A DNA stretch of 64,000 bases from Lotus japonicus (taxonomy: Eukaryota > Streptophyta > Magnoliopsida > Fabales > Fabaceae), in assembly GCF_012489685.1 (NCBI RefSeq), contig NC_080042.1:49590066-49654065 (forward strand). The letters run 5' to 3'. Under the pieces are notes generated by a model. It searched no databases. It saw only the letters and a list, made by a program, of their open reading frames with translations, and was not told the origin of the DNA. Shown here piece after piece: positions 1 to 10,444 of this stretch. The position numbers and the translations under genes were made by a program. Within the stretch, counting starts at the first letter, position 1. Each line of letters begins with the position of its first letter.

Positions 1-67
1 CTGAGTATGTTGATACTCCTTCGCTCGTTGAGCAGTTTGTTTAGCCATCCAAGGGATGAGCCGAGAA

Positions 68-215
68 GCTTCACTGAGGCGTGAGACCTTGTGAATGCGT
101 GATACTCCACTGAGGCGTGAGACCTTGTGGAAAGCATGGATCTTCACTGAGGCGTGAGACCTCGTGAACAGCATGAAGCTTCACTGAGGCGTGAGACCTT
201 GTGAATGCGGGATAC
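68..215. repeat. four spaced copies of an ACTGAGGCGTGAGACC motif
   Basis: The motif ACTGAGGCGTGAGACCTTGTG occurs four times at spacings of about 36 to 40 bp with one or two changes per copy (one copy has CTCGTG). It lies inside the LTR end and probably arose by slippage or unequal exchange. Confidence 0.8.
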
Positions 216-370
216 TCTTGTGCTGTTGGAGCAGCTGTGTTGTTGGGCTATCCGAGAGATAAGCCGGGAAACGAGTAGTTTCCGAGTATGTCGATACTCT
301 TGTTCGTTGAACAGTTTTGACCATCGGATGGAGATGAGTCGGATGATTTGGAGATCATCATGAGATAATG

Positions 371-666
371 TTTATGCCTTCGGGTACAGTTATGCCTTCG
401 GGTACAGTTTATGCCTTCGGGTACAGTTTATGCCTTCGGGTACAGTTATGCCTTCGGGTACAGTTTATGCCTTCGGGTACAGTTATGCCTTCGGGTACAG
501 TTATGCCTTCGGGTACAGTTTATGCCTTCGGGTACAGTTATGCCTTCGGGTACAGTATATACCTTCGGGTACAGTTTATGCCTTCGGGTACAGTTATGCC
601 TTCAGGTACAGTATATACCTTCGGGTACAGTTTATGCCTTCGGGTACAGTTTATGCCTTCGGGTAT
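371..666. repeat. minisatellite of 17-19 bp units
   Basis: About 16 head-to-tail copies of TATGCCTTCGGGTACAGT, with period switching between 17, 18 and 19 bp by one or two T residues and by a TATATACC variant in some units. The mixed period keeps three plus-strand frames open at once, which explains the apparent repetitive ORFs here. Not a CRISPR array: there are no spacers. Confidence 0.92.
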
Positions 667-827
667 GATCCGGCTATGTCAAGGTTGTAAGTGACACTCG
701 AGGGTTATGGTCGACACAATGTCAGTGTTAGGACCGACTCGATCGTGCCCAGCCTACTTCTTCTGAAATCGTTGAGATTGACTTTGCATTGACATATCAT
801 GCACTCTAATTAAATTCGTTTGGATTT

Positions 828-945
828 TGATGAGTAGATGTTGATAAACATCGTTATGTGTTTTGATGAGTAGATGTTGATAAACACTGTTATGTGTTTT
901 GATGAGTAGATGTTGATAAATATCGTTACGTGCTTTGATGATTGA
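828..945. repeat. three copies of a 36-bp tandem unit
   Basis: The unit begins GATGAGTAGATGTTGATAAA and is present three times in a row with a few substitutions, downstream of the 17-19-bp minisatellite in the same LTR. Confidence 0.85.
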
Positions 946-1626
946 ATTGTACTAGAGATTTGATAACATGCTATGTTTAAACCTTAGGGTAGACAATGCA
1001 GAACTTATATGTACATATACAACATATATATATATATACCCCTTATGCTTTACCTGATGTCTTGTATTCTCCATACTGTATTCCGTAAGTTGACCCTTGC
1101 ACGTGCTACCTGTGTTTGGGGGGCTATGTATGCCCTTTTTGTCAGATGTCGTCGGTGGATTCTTTCGTGATTCTTCGTCGTTCGGGGAAGACCCGGAGCG
1201 AAATGACTACTACTGAGCCTTCGACGTGGACCCGGACTTCGTGCATGACCAGATGAGAGTCGATGATGGAAGTATGGGGGATGGGTGTTTAGAGTCTACT
1301 AAGGTTGGGTGTTAGTGTCCTAGCTCTGACTCATTCTTATTTTTGAGGGCTTGTGTTGCTGACACTTGACCTATCCTTTTGGGATTGTACATTTTGCCTA
1401 CGGGCGTTACACTTTTCTACTTTCCGTCACTGGAGGTTACTCGTGACGAGGTTGCTACTTACAGCGGGGGCTGTATTTATGTTATATACTAGTTTTGTTA
1501 TCTTTTGTTGGGAGTTTATTTCTTTCAGTCTTTGATTCTATTATCAAAAAAAAATATAATTCACGTTTTCCGCTTTAAGTTTCTTGTTGGTTACTAAAGT
1601 GACGCCACCGAAATCGGGGTGTTACA

Positions 1627-1713
1627 CAAAACATGCAGGGTTATATATGTAATTAAAATTATGGTTCTGTTCTAATGACTTGGAGTTACCAAACACAACA
1701 CAGAGAACATTAT
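1627..1713. other. short flank ending in gypsy target duplication ATTAT
   Basis: AT-rich DNA between the upstream LTR end and the Tat element. Its last five bases (1709-1713, ATTAT) match 14998-15002 on the far side of the element, giving the 5-bp target-site duplication. Nothing else is recognisable. Confidence 0.7.
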
Positions 1714-2033
1714 TGTTCCATTATGAACATTGAGATGAGGTATAGTACCTAGAGTGTAAGGAACGTGTTGTGAGATTCCTAGAGAGAAAGAGAGCGTAAC
1801 CGCTTAGAGAGAGAAAGTAACTGAATTTCAAGCTTGTTATTTCTCAAATGAGCTAAGAGTCCCTTACAATTGGTATTCCTCCCCTATTTATAGTTGGGGG
1901 AGTTGGGCCTAGCGCCTCTAAATCATCCTAATGGGTCGATTGGGCCTCCGGGACGAAGGCCCAACTCCCTGGTGTGCTCCTCGCCTTGGGCAAGCACTTC
2001 TGGGCGAGGGACCCTAGGGTCTCGCCCAGTCCA
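1714..2033 (-). repeat. 3' LTR of the Tat element
   Basis: Starts TGTTCCATTATG and ends CAGTCCA on plus; closely matches 14679-14997. The usual polypurine tract next to a 3' LTR is not obvious at 2034 onward when read on the minus strand. Confidence 0.9.
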
Positions 2034-2731
2034 CAAGACATCGAGCTCGAAGCATGAGAGCTAAGTGTGTCTTTAAACAAAAGAGACAAGGCGATGGAGG
2101 TAAGAAACTAACTAACGCTAAACATAAGGCACAGAAATAAAGAGCGATTTACAACATGGCTTGGTGATTTAAAGCCTAAAATTTTGAAATTTTGAACGCC
2201 TCACCACGCTCCCTTGGCGACTTGAGTCCACAAGCAAGCTTGCGACGATGATGCTGGATCTGCTCGCCCCGCCATAGTTGCGCACGTGCCCTGAACCGTA
2301 AGTTTTTGACATGTGTCGAGCCTGCGCCACGCGTTGCGCCCTGAGGTGATACAAAGGTTAGCGAATCCAAGGAATCATAGTAGAGTCTGACAATTTGAAT
2401 TCAAACCAATAAGCTTTAACTGTTGTAACCCTTCGTTTAATGCATTGTTTTCTTCTTCCCAAAACTCACGCCGCACTCCCTTAAGTAATCATTTTACCCT
2501 GCCACGTCAAGGCACGGTTCCCCAACCGCTACTCTCCCTGGCCTTTAAATTCTTTCCCCTTCCATTATTCACCCTTTCCCCTCAATTGTTCCCATATACA
2601 TTCCTGAATCTCACACGCACCGGTTCCCCTTGCCGATGTTGCGAACTTAAAGCTCCGGCACCTCTTGCTCCTCTTCTCACAGTCCTTTCCTGGTTAGTTT
2701 CTTATCCTCTCTTTCTCCTTCTTTTTTTACG
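2034..2731. other. spacer between 3' LTR and antisense ORF
   Basis: Internal to the Tat element. Minus-strand ORFs of 61-64 aa here resemble nothing. The pyrimidine-rich stretch from about 2445 to 2730 probably acts as leader or promoter region of the antisense ORF that follows; a weak TATA-like CTTTAAAT lies near 2542. Confidence 0.4.
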
Positions 2732-4845
2732 ATGCCTTCCGCAGGGGCCCTTTCCTCCATGGAGGATATCAAAGCCCATCGCTTGGCAACCTTGGCCACT
2801 CTTCCTTCCCCCATCTCTGAGGCTCCTTATCAGGGAGTTCTTGACCAACAATCAGAGCTCTCTAACAACGTATCCCTTTCGGACCTTGCCCACAGGGCTG
2901 GTGGGCTTTGCAGTTCCCTGCTATTAGAGGGCCTCTTTCATACTACCGGCTGCCAAGAGCAAGATCGCCCTTGGCAACACCGTGTGTTTAATGACCCCAA
3001 GTATTCCCACTTCTTTTTTGTATACGAATACTTGTTTCTTGATCTTGATGTTAAACTTCCCTTTTCACCCTTTCTCACCCAAGTGCTACGTGACATTAAC
3101 GTTTCTCCTTGTCAACTTCACCCTTGCTCCTGGGCTTATCTGAAGTGTTTTGAAATTCTCTGCCGCAGCGTTGATGTGGTTCCTTCCTCTGCCCTCTTTT
3201 CTTTTTTCTTCGAAGCAGATCCCCGATCTCTAGAGACCCATGGCTGGGTCATCTTGGTGCCCCGGCCGGGCCACGAACGATTTGCCCCTTACTAGGTTGG
3301 CTCCGAATCTTGCCTGGCTCGCCGGTACTTCCGGGTCGTCGTCCACCCTGCTTACCCCTCGTCATTTACACAGAAGGATGGGAAGGCCCTTTTCCCTCTT
3401 TACTGAACCCAGTGTCCCAGAACTAAATTCAATTCTCTTGAGACGCGTTCTTCCTCTAGAGAGAATTTCGCCATTGGTGTCTTATCCCAACTTCCTCTTT
3501 TCAGTTGCACTGACCTACTCAGTGTTTCCCCAGAATCCAAACTGTTTCCTCGATTAGGTTTTCCCTTTACCGCGTTCTTCACACCTTCCTCTTAATCTCT
3601 TCGTTTCTGATGACTCTTTCTTTTGCTTTTCAGGGAACATGAAGTTTTCTACTTCCGAACAGCTGGAGGCCTTCCACTCCAATAACGTTAAGGCACCCTT
3701 TCCGACCCAAGTTGGAGAGAAAAGGCAAAGCTCGCCGATAAGCGAGGGCTCTCCTAAGAAAAAAAGCTGGGTGAGACAGGCTCTCGAGTTGCACCTCTGA
3801 CTGTCACGGGCGAGGGATCCATCGCGTCCGCCCCGGCTGTCCCAGATAGCACACGTGACTCCTTGGTGCCCGATCATGATGGTGAGGCGGACACTTCCCC
3901 TGCTGTGGATATTTCTCGCCCCTTGGACTCAATGGCGGGCCAGCAGCCTCCGTCCACTGACCGCCCGCTGTCTCCTCCGCCTGTCCAGACTACTCACGTT
4001 TCACCTCCCCCTAACTCTCCTAGGGTTGGCGGCGAGGAAGAAGAGCTTCCCTCAGACACCCCAAAGGACCCCTCCAGCAGCTCTTCTGCCGATCCCTTCT
4101 CCTTCTTATTCTCTCATCCTTACCTTGAGAAATTGAGAGAAGTACCCAGCAAGAACCCGCAAGAGGTCGCCTAAGAAGCTGTGTCAAGTCTTCTTCGCGC
4201 CGGCTGTCTGTTCGCCCAGGTGGCTTGGCAGGCTCGACCCCTCACTGGAATTGCGGGGCTCCGCCAAGAGGTGGAAAAGCTGCATTCCATCAACCTTCAA
4301 GCCAACGAGACCTGCTCCAAGTTGTCTGCCCAGTTAGCCACTGAGGTGGATAGGACAAAGAAGATGCAGAAAAAACTCGCGGTAGCGACGATTGCAAAGG
4401 CTGCGGCAGACGAGAAGGAGAGGGAACTTGAGAACCAGGTTGAGGGACTCTACAAGGACCTTAGTGCCAAGGAAGCCACTATTGCTTCTCAGGAGGAAAA
4501 CCTGCCAAAGATAAGGAGATTGCCGATCTGCGCGAAGGGCTGGCGGCCAAAGGTGAGTTACTTGTTGAGGCTCGGTCAGATTTGGAATCGAAATGCAAAC
4601 TCTTGGTCGAGAAGGATGCCTAGGCCATCGCCTTGGAAGAGCAGATAAGGAGAGAAGTTGCTTTTGCGACAGCCAACGAACGTATCCGCGGCTTCCTAAT
4701 TTGCAAAGCTCAGGTCAAGCACCTCCATCCAAATGTCGACCTTGAACCCCTGGGAGTTTTCAAGAGGGTCACCCCTATCGGACAGGTGGGCCGGGAAGAT
4801 CCGCCGGAAGTTGCTCACGTTGACCTTGAAGACGTTGTGGAATAA
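2732..4845 (+). pseudogene. antisense additional ORF of the Tat element (putative gypsy-type transposon protein), broken
   Basis: Coding runs opposite to gag-pol, between integrase and 3' LTR. Segment 2732-3295 (187 aa) has a conserved block around residues 90-165 (motifs KLPFSPFLTQVLRDI and CQLHP..WAYLKCFEIL) that fits the plant 'putative gypsy type transposon' family (Pfam Transposase_28 as I remember it). Segment 3863-4174 is Ser/Pro-rich and acidic; an in-frame TAA at 4172-4174 separates it from 4181-4648, which is rich in Lys/Glu/Ala heptads and looks like a coiled coil. A last piece in another frame runs 4633-4845. The stretch 3296-3640 may hold an intron, since a pyrimidine-AG acceptor precedes GGAACATGAAG at about 3634. 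Antisense extra ORFs at this place are known for Tat elements; their role is unknown. At least one stop and one frameshift make this copy non-functional. Confidence 0.72.
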
Positions 4846-5699
4846 GAGAGTAAAATGTAATGTTAACTTGTTTGAAGTTATTGTAAGGCCTTGTACTTCT
4901 TAATTTCATTTAAACTTTTTGTCTGTATTTTACTTTCAAGTTTGATCAATTCAGCTTTATTTCTTTACGTTTTATGTTTGTTTTAGGGCTTTTCTGGAGT
5001 TTTTCTTTTCTCTCAACGCCCCCCATAGTTTCCCTTTTTCTGAATTACGTCTGACGACATTGATGGTGTGCTTTGTTTAACTAGGACTTCTGCTCAATTT
5101 TTGAACTGAGGCTTTTGTCACACCAATATTTCCCGTAAGAGCACGTGTGGCCTCGCCGATTTTGCCCCGGCGAGGACTTATTGTTGCTAGCGACCCAATG
5201 GCCATATAGGTTTACCCAGACTTATGCCTGGTTATGTTCGCGCGCCCATATTTCGGGGGGATTTCGGGATAATAAGCTTATCCACACACATCGCCGACGA
5301 GTGATGGCGAGCTGCGTCAGCTTTTCCGGAGCGATACCCAGACTTCAAGGTCGTGTTGGGATCGCCACCTTCAGGGAATTTTTCCCACCTAGCTCTTGCC
5401 GCAATTCAGTGTGATTGAAATTGCTGGATACAATTTTTGTATTTTCAATCAGACGTGATAGTCAACAAACTACAGACATGGAGAACAAGAACGTGTCTTT
5501 GTTTTTACCATTTAGGCGCTTTGGCCAATAAACTCTCGAAATGGAGAACAAGAACATGTCTTTGTTTTTACACCTTCAATCTTCGCGAGACGCGCTTAGC
5601 TGATCGTCCTTGTGCCGAAACCAGCTCCTTGTCAATCCCTTAGCTGTAATAGTATTTTAGGCTCGCCGCGTTCCAGGAACGTGGCACTCTCCTTCCGTC
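4846..5699. other. spacer between antisense ORF and integrase, with a 67-bp direct repeat
   Basis: The two convergent coding regions of the Tat element end on either side of this stretch. GGAGAACAAGAACRTGTCTT followed by TGTTTTTAC occurs twice (about 5479 and 5546). It may supply the 3' ends of both transcripts; no gene is seen. Confidence 0.5.
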
Positions 5700-7391
5700 C
5701 TAGCTTTCTAGGTGATAAGCCCCCTTCCCTAAGGCCTTCAAAATTTTGTAGGGGCCTTCCCAGATTGGACTCAGCTTATTCCCAGTGCTCCCGGCTCGTT
5801 TCTTTAGCATCAGGTCCCCCTCCTGCATCGCCCTTGGTCGCACTTTCGAGTCATACTTTGCCGCAGCTCGCTGCTTCATCGCAGCCTCTTTGATATGAGC
5901 ATCATCGTGTGTTTCCGACAACAAATCTAACTCTACCGCCATGTTAGCAGAGTTCTCGCCCTCAAACCGCGGCGCTGTTCGCCATGAGCTGTTGTCTATT
6001 TCTACGGGCAACATGGCGTCCGCCCCGTAGGCCATCCTGAATGGAGTTTCCCCAATGGTTGAGTGATGCATTGTATTGTAGGACCAGATTACAACCAAGA
6101 GTTCATCCAACCAGGCTCCCTTCGCCTCCGAGAGCCGGCGCTTCAATCCCCGTAAGATTACCTTGTTCGTCGACTCCGCTTGCCCGTTAGTTTGAGGATG
6201 TTCCACATAAGAGAACCTTCTCTGAATGCCCATCTCTTCGCAGAATTCTCTTGTTCAGTTACTTGCAAACTGCGTCCCATTATCTGAAACGATCGCCCTT
6301 AGTACCCCGAATCGGCATACTATTCTTTTCCAATAAAAACTTACGATCTTGGCCACAGTAATGCTTGCGAGGGGCTCGACTTCCACCCATTTAGTGAAGT
6401 AATCCACCGCTACGAGAATGAACTTCATTTGTGACCTGGTGGTGGGGAAAGGCCCAACGAGGTCAACTCTCCACATGGCGAAGGGCCATGGGGAGCTAAT
6501 CGTGGCCAACTGTTCTGCTGGGGCCCTGGGCAAGTCTGCAAACACTTGACACTTTTCGCATTTTTTCACGAATTTTGCACAGTCTTTTCTTATTGTAGAC
6601 CAGTAAAAACCTGCTCCGAGGACTTTTCTAGCCAGAGACCTTCCTCCGATGTGACTAGCACAAACTCCCCCGTGAACCTCTGCCATGACAGCCTCGTATT
6701 TCCCGGGCGGGAGACATCTCAGGAGTGACGAACTAAATCCTCGTCGAAAGAGTATCCCATCAAGTACAATGTAGTGTCCTACCTCTCTTCTTTGTTGCTT
6801 CAAGTATTTTACCACCTCGCTCGGCTCCCCCGCCAAGATTTCTACGATGGGGTCCATCTGAGATTCTTGGCGGTCAACCGAGGCTACCAACTCTCCTTCA
6901 ATGCTAGGATAGGCGAGCGTCTCTTGGATCACGCTTCGATTGTTCCCCGGCTTTCGAGTGCCGGCCAATCTCGCCAGGGCGTCCGCCCTTTGGTTCTGCG
7001 CCCTTGGCACGAATTCAACTACCACCTCCTGCAGTCGACCCATTAGCAGCCGTACGCGCTCTAGATATTTTATCAAGGCCGACTCCTTCACCTGGAATTC
7101 CCCATTCATATGGTTTGCTACTAGCAACGAGTCTGTTCTAACCAGCAGACTATCAATCTGTACCTCAATTGCTAGCTTTAGCCCGGCGATCAGGGCCTCA
7201 TATTCTGCCTGGTTGTTGCTGGCTTTGAACTGGAATCTAAGGGACTGCTCTAATATCAACTCCCCAAGCCCTTGAAGCGTGACCCCTGCTCCACTTTCGT
7301 TGTCATTTGATGACCCATTGACGAACAATATCCATTGCGTGCTCACCTTCTCACAGTCTTGCGGCGTCAACTCCACCACAAAATCAGCCAA
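5700..7391 (-). pseudogene. Tat pol, 3' part: second RNase H and integrase
   Basis: One minus-strand frame broken by a TGA at 6255-6257. The 378-aa part (7391-6255) begins with an RNase H of the extra Tat type: FKASNNQAEYEALIAGLKLA and the NGEFQVKE region are clear, but the first catalytic Asp is Asn (ILFVNGSS, residue 25). After it come the HHCC zinc finger of integrase (H..H, then CEKCQ) and the first two acidic residues of the catalytic triad (VDLVGPFP and SDNGTQFASN). The 177-aa part (6233-5700) carries the third, in HPQTNGQAESTN, then the C-terminal region ending GAYHLES. Upstream in the same frame, TAG codons at 7395-7397 and 7530-7532 cut this part from the first RNase H. Integrase would copy-paste cDNA into the genome; this copy is inactive. 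Confidence 0.88.
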
Positions 7392-7529
7392 AGTCTACGC
7401 ACCGACCTTCCCCCTTTTGTCGTATTGTAAACCGTATTCTGACAATTCGACCGACCATGCGACAAGTCTCCCTGACAAATCTGGCTTCTCCAACACCTGT
7501 CTCAATGGAAGATCAGTTCTTACTTTTAC

Positions 7530-8349
7530 CTAAAAGCTTTGAAAGTAAGGTCTTAGGCGTCTGGCGGTAACGAGGACGACGAGCGCCGCCTTTTCTATCT
7601 TCTGATACCTAATCTCCGCCCCTTGAAGTGTATGGCCCACGAAGTAAACTATTTTTTTCTTTCTGTTTACCTCCTGAAGAATGACGAAGCTGATTGCATG
7701 ATCGCTGACAGAAAAATACAAGTGTAAAGGGAGGCCTTGGGTAGGTTTTGACAACACGGGTGGCACGGACAACATCTCTTTGGGGTCGACTTTTCGCCCG
7801 AATGAGGGAGAAACCTGGACAGGGTTGCAATCTGTCCTCTCAGGCGCTGCACCTCTTTTACACTGCTGGGGCTTTTCATTTCTTGGATTGCTTTACATTT
7901 ATCTGGATTGATCTCAATCCCTCTGGACGTAATCATGAAGCCTAAAAACTTCCCGCCCTGTATACCAAAAGAACACTTCTCCGGATTGAGCCTCATATTG
8001 TGTTTTCGGAGCCTGCCAAAAGCTTCCGTCAAATCCTCATGATGGCTTGATCCCAAAACCTATTTCACGATCATATCATCGACATATACTTCCATGTTCT
8101 TTCCCACTTGGCCCTCAAATACCCAATCCATCAACCGCTGATACGTCGCCCCCGCATTCTTCAGCCCAAAGGGCATAGTTTGATAACAGTAGTTTACCCT
8201 AGCGGTCATGAAGGTCGTTTTGTCTTCATCCGACGAATGATTCTTGATTTAGTGATATCCCGAATAGGCATCCATCAGACTCAGCAGCTCATTTCCCGAC
8301 GCACCATCCACTAGCTTGTCTATGCTCGGTAATGGATAAGAATCTTTCG
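7530..8349 (-). pseudogene. Tat pol, middle part: RT palm/thumb and first RNase H
   Basis: Minus-strand remains of RT downstream of the nested LTR. The catalytic YVDD codons are at 8075-8086, followed at once by a TAG (8060-8062). The 129-aa frame (8056-7667) has the RT segment RLNPEKCSFGI..GKFLGFMITSRGIE. A frameshift near 7790 moves into the frame of 7775-7530, which has the RNase H-like block YFSVSDHAISFVILQE and ends at a TAG. The nonsense codons fit C-to-T decay (for example CAG to TAG). Reverse transcription of the element RNA would be its role. Confidence 0.85.
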
Positions 8350-9105
8350 TGTAATATCCCACACTCTAACCCAATAGGTGATGACCGTTAGATGACGAAT
8401 TAACCCTAGAACTAGAAACGGACTAGGATTAGGACTCTAACGAAACCTGAGATAGTATGGATGATGATATATATAATATTACGTGTATGTATGTACTGTG
8501 TGTGTGTATATATGTATGCTAATTTTGTGCACGAATTACGATGCGACGATAGAACGTCGGTGTGACGATTAAATCGAACCGACAATCAAAGTACCAAAAA
8601 CATGGTCGTCATGACTCCCATTTAAATGAGTGACTCGAGTAGATAAAGATAGGAAGCTAATCTGATCGAATCTCTTGATAGTAGTAGCACACTGTCTCAG
8701 AACGATCGATGGTAGAACCGACGAACCAAACTCTAGCATACAATATGTATTAGTATTAGGCATTCAGAGGGGAAATACACTACTAGAAAACCCTTAGCAA
8801 TCAGAAATGATGATGCATAGTAGCCAATTTGTCCGGACTTGAAGACAGAATATAATAATTGACCAACCGGTGCAAGGTGACACTATTCACCCATGATGAC
8901 AGTGTACTATTCATCAATAGTAACCGTCATAATAGCTCCTAGTTCCCATAAACCCTTGTCTGCATATTACCTGGACCTAAACAGACTTACAGAAGCCATG
9001 GAAGCTGGTGCTAAGCTGGCTGCATGAAACGAGAATGGTGGAAAATGGTGGTGCAACTTGGTTATCTTCTTAACCGTGATTAGCTTAATTAAGCCACTTC
9101 CAGCT

Positions 9106-9113
9106 TATAAAAA
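9106..9113 (+). promoter_or_regulatory. TATA box of the 4.6-kb LTR
   Basis: TATAAAAA preceded by AGCT and followed by GGACCC. About 30 bp downstream the sequence becomes a purine-rich leader (GAGAGTGAAGAGAGAG), as at a plant transcription start. Confidence 0.6.
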
Positions 9114-10179
9114 GGACCCATTCGAAGCCTCTGAGTCCCCAACAATCCATTCCAAGTCTCAGAACGAGCTGAGAGTGAAGAGAGAGCCCTGAGAGTGAGA
9201 GAGACCGAGAAGAGCTTCACAAGCTTCTTCTCTTTTATTCTCCCAATTGGCTGAGTGTTAGAGCGTGATTTTCATTCCATTGAGTTCCTGAGAGGGTGAG
9301 GACTCGATATGGGTCAGCTTTCTGAAGCTTTGAGCCCAGAAAACCCAAACCCGCGAGCACCCGGTAACTCCGGCGAGACTCCGGCGAGGGTTTCAACTTG
9401 TAACTCGACTTTTCACGCGATCCAGACCTCCAAAGCGACACCCAACAACACCACATTCATCCCCATAACCTGTAGAGCAAGTTCTAGTACCTAGAATAGC
9501 ATGGCGGTGACGATCCCAGCATCTCCGATCATCTTCTCTGGCGGGTTCTGTCTTCTCCGGCGAAGTGAGTTTCTGAAACTCGCTTATTTTAGCTCGTTTT
9601 CAATCCAAAACTTACCCTTGAGCATGATAGGACATTTTTAGGAAGCTTTAGACTAGTTTTGAGCCTCGAATCACCATGGATTAGCGAGACCAATATTTGA
9701 ATTCTCAAACTCAAATAGGCTATCGGGTTGAGCTTCTGGCCTCGAATTGGAGTGCCAAATTGATTGTTTTATGCTTCTGGAACATGGTAGAACCTTCTAG
9801 GATGGATAGAATTGATGATGAAGCTCTGAGGTGAAAAACCCCAATTTCACCTCACGGCCGATACAAAAACTGGCAAATTGAGGTAGTTACAGTGCCCAGA
9901 TGCTTCTAATAATGTTCTAGATGGATTCAGAAGGTTCGAAACAATAGGAGTAAGAGTATCAGAAGTTAGTTTTAGCCTAGTTTATGGATTTCTTAATTTG
10001 CAGGTAACCTTAGGATTAATTTGGACTTAAGCAAGATTAATCAGCTTAATTAAGTGATTCTGAACTTGATTATGAGCTAGGAATACTAGGAATAGAATGA
10101 TGAAAGACCAGGAATCATAAGTCAGTAGGCTAGCATAGTGGATTAAGGAATTAAACTAGTAAGCTAATGAATAAGTTAT

Positions 10180-10444
10180 GGCTAAAAAGCATTTTTGGCC
10201 CCTGATGTTTTAAGTTTGTGCAAATTCTGCCCCTATCTATTTTTGTCGATGTTTCTACCCCTCATGTTTTCAAACAGTGCACCGTCTACCCCTCCGTCAG
10301 GGGTAGACGATGCACTGTTTGAAAACATGAGGGGTAGACGATGCACTGTTTGAAAACATGAGGGGTAGAAACATCGACAAAAATAGAGTAGGGGCAGAAT
10401 TTGCACAAACTTGAAACATCAGGGGCCAAAAGTGCTTTTTAACC
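10180..10444. mobile_element. 265-bp palindromic Mutator-like MITE
   Basis: Ends are near-perfect inverted repeats (GGCTAAAAAGCATTTTTGGC left, GGTTAAAAAGCACTTTTGGC reading in from the right), flanked by ATAAGTTAT at 10171-10179 and 10445-10453. A 9-bp duplication and long terminal inverted repeats fit a non-autonomous Mutator-like element. Almost the whole element folds back on itself. A 31-bp block (GGGGTAGACGATGCACTGTT...) is duplicated on the right arm. It sits in the R/U5 part of the solo LTR. Confidence 0.85.

Larger units (their letters stand above)
1..1626 (+). mobile_element. 3' part of a large Ty3-type LTR
   Basis: The stretch has no credible gene and ends in a run reading GTGACGCCACCGAAATCGGG then GTGTTACA, whose reverse complement (TGTAACACCCCG...) is the usual start of many plant gypsy LTRs. 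I read it as an LTR end (plus orientation, or the start of one on minus) cut by the window edge. It contains three sets of short tandem repeats, listed separately. The ORFs across it are repeat translations. The other LTR or internal part is not in the window, so family and orientation are inferred. Confidence 0.5.

Noticed and set aside
371..666. Possible CRISPR-like array
   Set aside because: Direct tandem units without spacers in a plant LTR.
368..694. Three overlapping repetitive ORFs (85-108 aa)
   Set aside because: They are the same minisatellite read in three frames; the period shifts between 17 and 19 bp keep frames open by chance.
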